Shown here piece after piece: positions 62,403 to 64,000 of a DNA stretch of 64,000 nucleotides. The notes under the pieces are model-generated. The model did no database searches, was not told where the DNA came from, and saw only the letters and a program-made list of their open reading frames with translations. Where the stretch lies: NCBI RefSeq assembly GCF_002259405.1, contig NZ_NPFW01000014.1, positions 186,001 to 250,000 of the forward strand. Direction: 5' to 3'. This stretch comes from Rhodococcus sp. 14-2483-1-2 (lineage in GTDB: Bacteria; Actinomycetota; Actinomycetes; Mycobacteriales; Mycobacteriaceae). Each line of letters opens with the position of its first letter. Positions within the stretch are counted from its first letter, which is position 1. Position numbers and translations under genes: made by a program.

Positions 62403-63992
62403 ATGAGCTTCCGCAGTCCCTTTCCCGATGTCGAGATTCCCGAACTCAGCGTCTACGACTTCCTGTTCGGATCGATCGCCGAGTCCGACCTCGACAAGCC
62501 TGCACTGATCGACGGAACGTCGGGTGCGGTCACCACCTACAAGTCGCTCATCGGTCAGATCGACGCCATCGCAGGCGCTCTGGCCGCACGTGGACTCGAG
62601 GTCGGCGACGTCGTCGGACTCCACTCGCCGAACGTGCCCGCATTCGCGTCGGTGCTGCACGGCATCCTGCGCGCAGGCGGAACCGCAACGACCATCAATG
62701 CGCTGTACACGGCCGAGGACATCGCCAAGCAGCTCACCGGCTCGGGCGCGAAGTTCCTGTTCACCGTCTCCCCGCTGTACCCGCAGGCCAAGGCTGCTGC
62801 GGAGAAGGTCGGCCTCGACGCCGATCACGTCATCGTGCTCGACGGCGCAGAGGGCCACCCGAACCTGCGCGACCTGCTCACCCAGGGCGCGCCGGCCCCC
62901 GAGGTCTCCTTCGATCCGGCCACGCACGTCGCAGTGCTGCCGTACTCCTCCGGTACGACGGGTGTGCCGAAGGGCGTCATCCTCACCCACCGCAACCTCG
63001 TCGCGAACGTGGCGCAGATGGAACCGCGCGTGGGTATCGACAGCGACGACGCGATCCTGGCGCTGTTGCCGTTCTTCCACATCTACGGCCTGACGGTGCT
63101 GCTCAACATCGCGCTGAAGTTGCGCGCGCATCTGGTGACGATGCCGAAGTTCGACCTCGTCGAATTCCTGCGGATCATTCAGGATCAGAAGCTGACGTAC
63201 CTGTTCATCGCACCGCCGGTGGCCGTCGCGCTCGCCAAGCACCCGCTCATCGATCAGTACGACCTCTCCAGCGTGCACACCATCTTCTCGGGCGCCGCAC
63301 CACTGGACGAGGAGCTCGGCAAGGCCGTCGCGAAGCGTCTGAACACGCGGGTCCGTCAGGGCTACGGCATGAGCGAGCTCAGCCCCGTCAGCCACGCCAT
63401 CCCGTTCGATCGCGACGACATGCCGCTCAGCTCGGTGGGCCAGCCGCTGGCGAACACCGAGAACAAGCTCGTCGACCCGGGCACGCTCGAGGAGATCGAC
63501 CTGCCCACAGAGGGATTGAGCAAGCCCGGTGAGCTGTGGGTCAAGGGACCGAACGTGATGGTCGGGTACCTCAACAACCCCACCGCCACCGCGGAAACCC
63601 TCGACTCCGACGGTTACCTGCACACCGGCGACATCGCCGTCGTCGATCCCGAGGGTGTCGTCTACATCGTCGACCGCCTCAAGGAACTGATCAAGTACAA
63701 GGGCTACCAGGTGCCCCCGGCCGAGCTCGAGGCTCTGCTGCTCACGCACGAGGAGATCGCCGACGCCGCCGTCATCGGTGTGCTCGACGACGAGGGCGAA
63801 GAAATCCCCAAGGCATTCGTCGTCCGCCAGCAGGGTGCCACCATCGACGAGGAGGGCATCATCGCCTTCGTCGCCGAGCGCGTGTCGCCGCACAAGAAGG
63901 TACGACGTGTCGAGTTCATCGACATCGTCCCGAAGTCCGCGGCCGGCAAGATTCTGCGCAAGGACCTGCGCGCCGCGGAGACCGGAAAGTAG
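62403..63992 (+). CDS. Acyl/aryl-CoA synthetase (AMP-binding, 4-coumarate-CoA ligase-like)
   Basis: 529 residues. ATP motif LPYSSGTTGVPKGVILTHRN, GYGMSELSP, DGYLHTGDIAVVDPEGVVYI, core VDRLKELIKYKGYQVPPAEL and the catalytic C-terminal Lys in PKSAAGKILRKDL. Activates a carboxylic acid to its CoA thioester. The 4CL/long-chain group is clear; substrate is unknown. Stands alone with GGAGAG before ATG 62403. Confidence 0.92.
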   Translation: MSFRSPFPDVEIPELSVYDFLFGSIAESDLDKPALIDGTSGAVTTYKSLIGQIDAIAGALAARGLEVGDVVGLHSPNVPAFASVLHGILRAGGTATTINALYTAEDIAKQLTGSGAKFLFTVSPLYPQAKAAAEKVGLDADHVIVLDGAEGHPNLRDLLTQGAPAPEVSFDPATHVAVLPYSSGTTGVPKGVILTHRNLVANVAQMEPRVGIDSDDAILALLPFFHIYGLTVLLNIALKLRAHLVTMPKFDLVEFLRIIQDQKLTYLFIAPPVAVALAKHPLIDQYDLSSVHTIFSGAAPLDEELGKAVAKRLNTRVRQGYGMSELSPVSHAIPFDRDDMPLSSVGQPLANTENKLVDPGTLEEIDLPTEGLSKPGELWVKGPNVMVGYLNNPTATAETLDSDGYLHTGDIAVVDPEGVVYIVDRLKELIKYKGYQVPPAELEALLLTHEEIADAAVIGVLDDEGEEIPKAFVVRQQGATIDEEGIIAFVAERVSPHKKVRRVEFIDIVPKSAAGKILRKDLRAAETGK

Positions 63993-64000
63993 CTCCGCAG

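Overview
The window is GC-rich actinobacterial chromosome, most likely Rhodococcus or a close relative. The case rests on mycothiol synthesis (mshA), a heparin-binding haemagglutinin homologue, DUF2505, DUF2516 and DUF2993 proteins, an F420-type LLM oxidoreductase, and gene order. From the ramB-like gene and aceA to mshA and the YbjN gene, the order recalls Mycobacterium tuberculosis Rv0465c-Rv0487: ramB, aceA, fadB2, TetR, DUF445, XRE, hbhA, DUF2516, deoC, DUF2993, murB, L,D-transpeptidase, SDR, ROK, mshA, YbjN. This synteny is recalled from memory and was not searched. No tRNA, rRNA, insertion sequence, prophage or CRISPR array was seen.

Layout. 1-1471: a partial CMD-family gene, divergent from an iron-siderophore binding lipoprotein with a good iron box. 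1476-6990 (minus strand): urtABCDE urea ABC transporter followed by a GntR regulator, with a perfect 22-bp-arm hairpin between urtA and urtB. 7172-8558: a small XRE plus membrane-protein pair and an unknown protein. 8569-11298: agmatine deiminase and N-carbamoylputrescine amidase, divergent from a TetR gene across a palindromic operator. 11410-13060: a probable accessory patch with a frameshifted small membrane protein and a DUF6461 protein. 13356-15353: an MFS exporter and a MerR regulator broken by an in-frame stop. 15372-21946 (minus strand): TetR, aldehyde dehydrogenase, copper amine oxidase, universal stress protein and amino acid/polyamine permease, apparently one operon. 22017-25139: malate:quinone oxidoreductase, a metallo-beta-lactamase-fold protein and an LLM oxidoreductase.

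25158-31326 is the glyoxylate/fatty-acid block: RamB-like regulator, isocitrate lyase with a RamB-like box upstream, and 3-hydroxybutyryl-CoA dehydrogenase. 31423-37862 holds alcohol dehydrogenase, PPK2, a PNPOx-like protein, a second iron-siderophore binding protein, a DJ-1/PfpI protein and DUF445. 37936-49123 holds XRE-hbhA, purU, deoC, methyltransferases, murB and a metallo-beta-lactamase/Rieske protein. 49166-55596 holds an L,D-transpeptidase, SDR, ROK, mshA and YbjN. 55655-63992 holds an NCS2 purine permease, a four-gene BMP-type nucleoside ABC transporter and an acyl/aryl-CoA ligase.

How the genes fit together. The first third reads as nitrogen scavenging: urea import, agmatine to putrescine (AguA, AguB), then putrescine to GABA (amine oxidase, aldehyde dehydrogenase) with a dedicated permease. 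The middle supports growth on fatty acids or acetate. The right part is cell-wall and redox housekeeping plus purine/nucleoside uptake. The best leads for something new are the small gene with a canonical -1 slippery heptamer beside the DUF6461 gene, the nonsense-split MerR, the metallo-beta-lactamase/Rieske protein, a stop-to-stop 22-23-bp tandem repeat, and a set of long-stem intergenic hairpins, one sharing a GAGTGGAGC motif clustered around a DUF559 gene.
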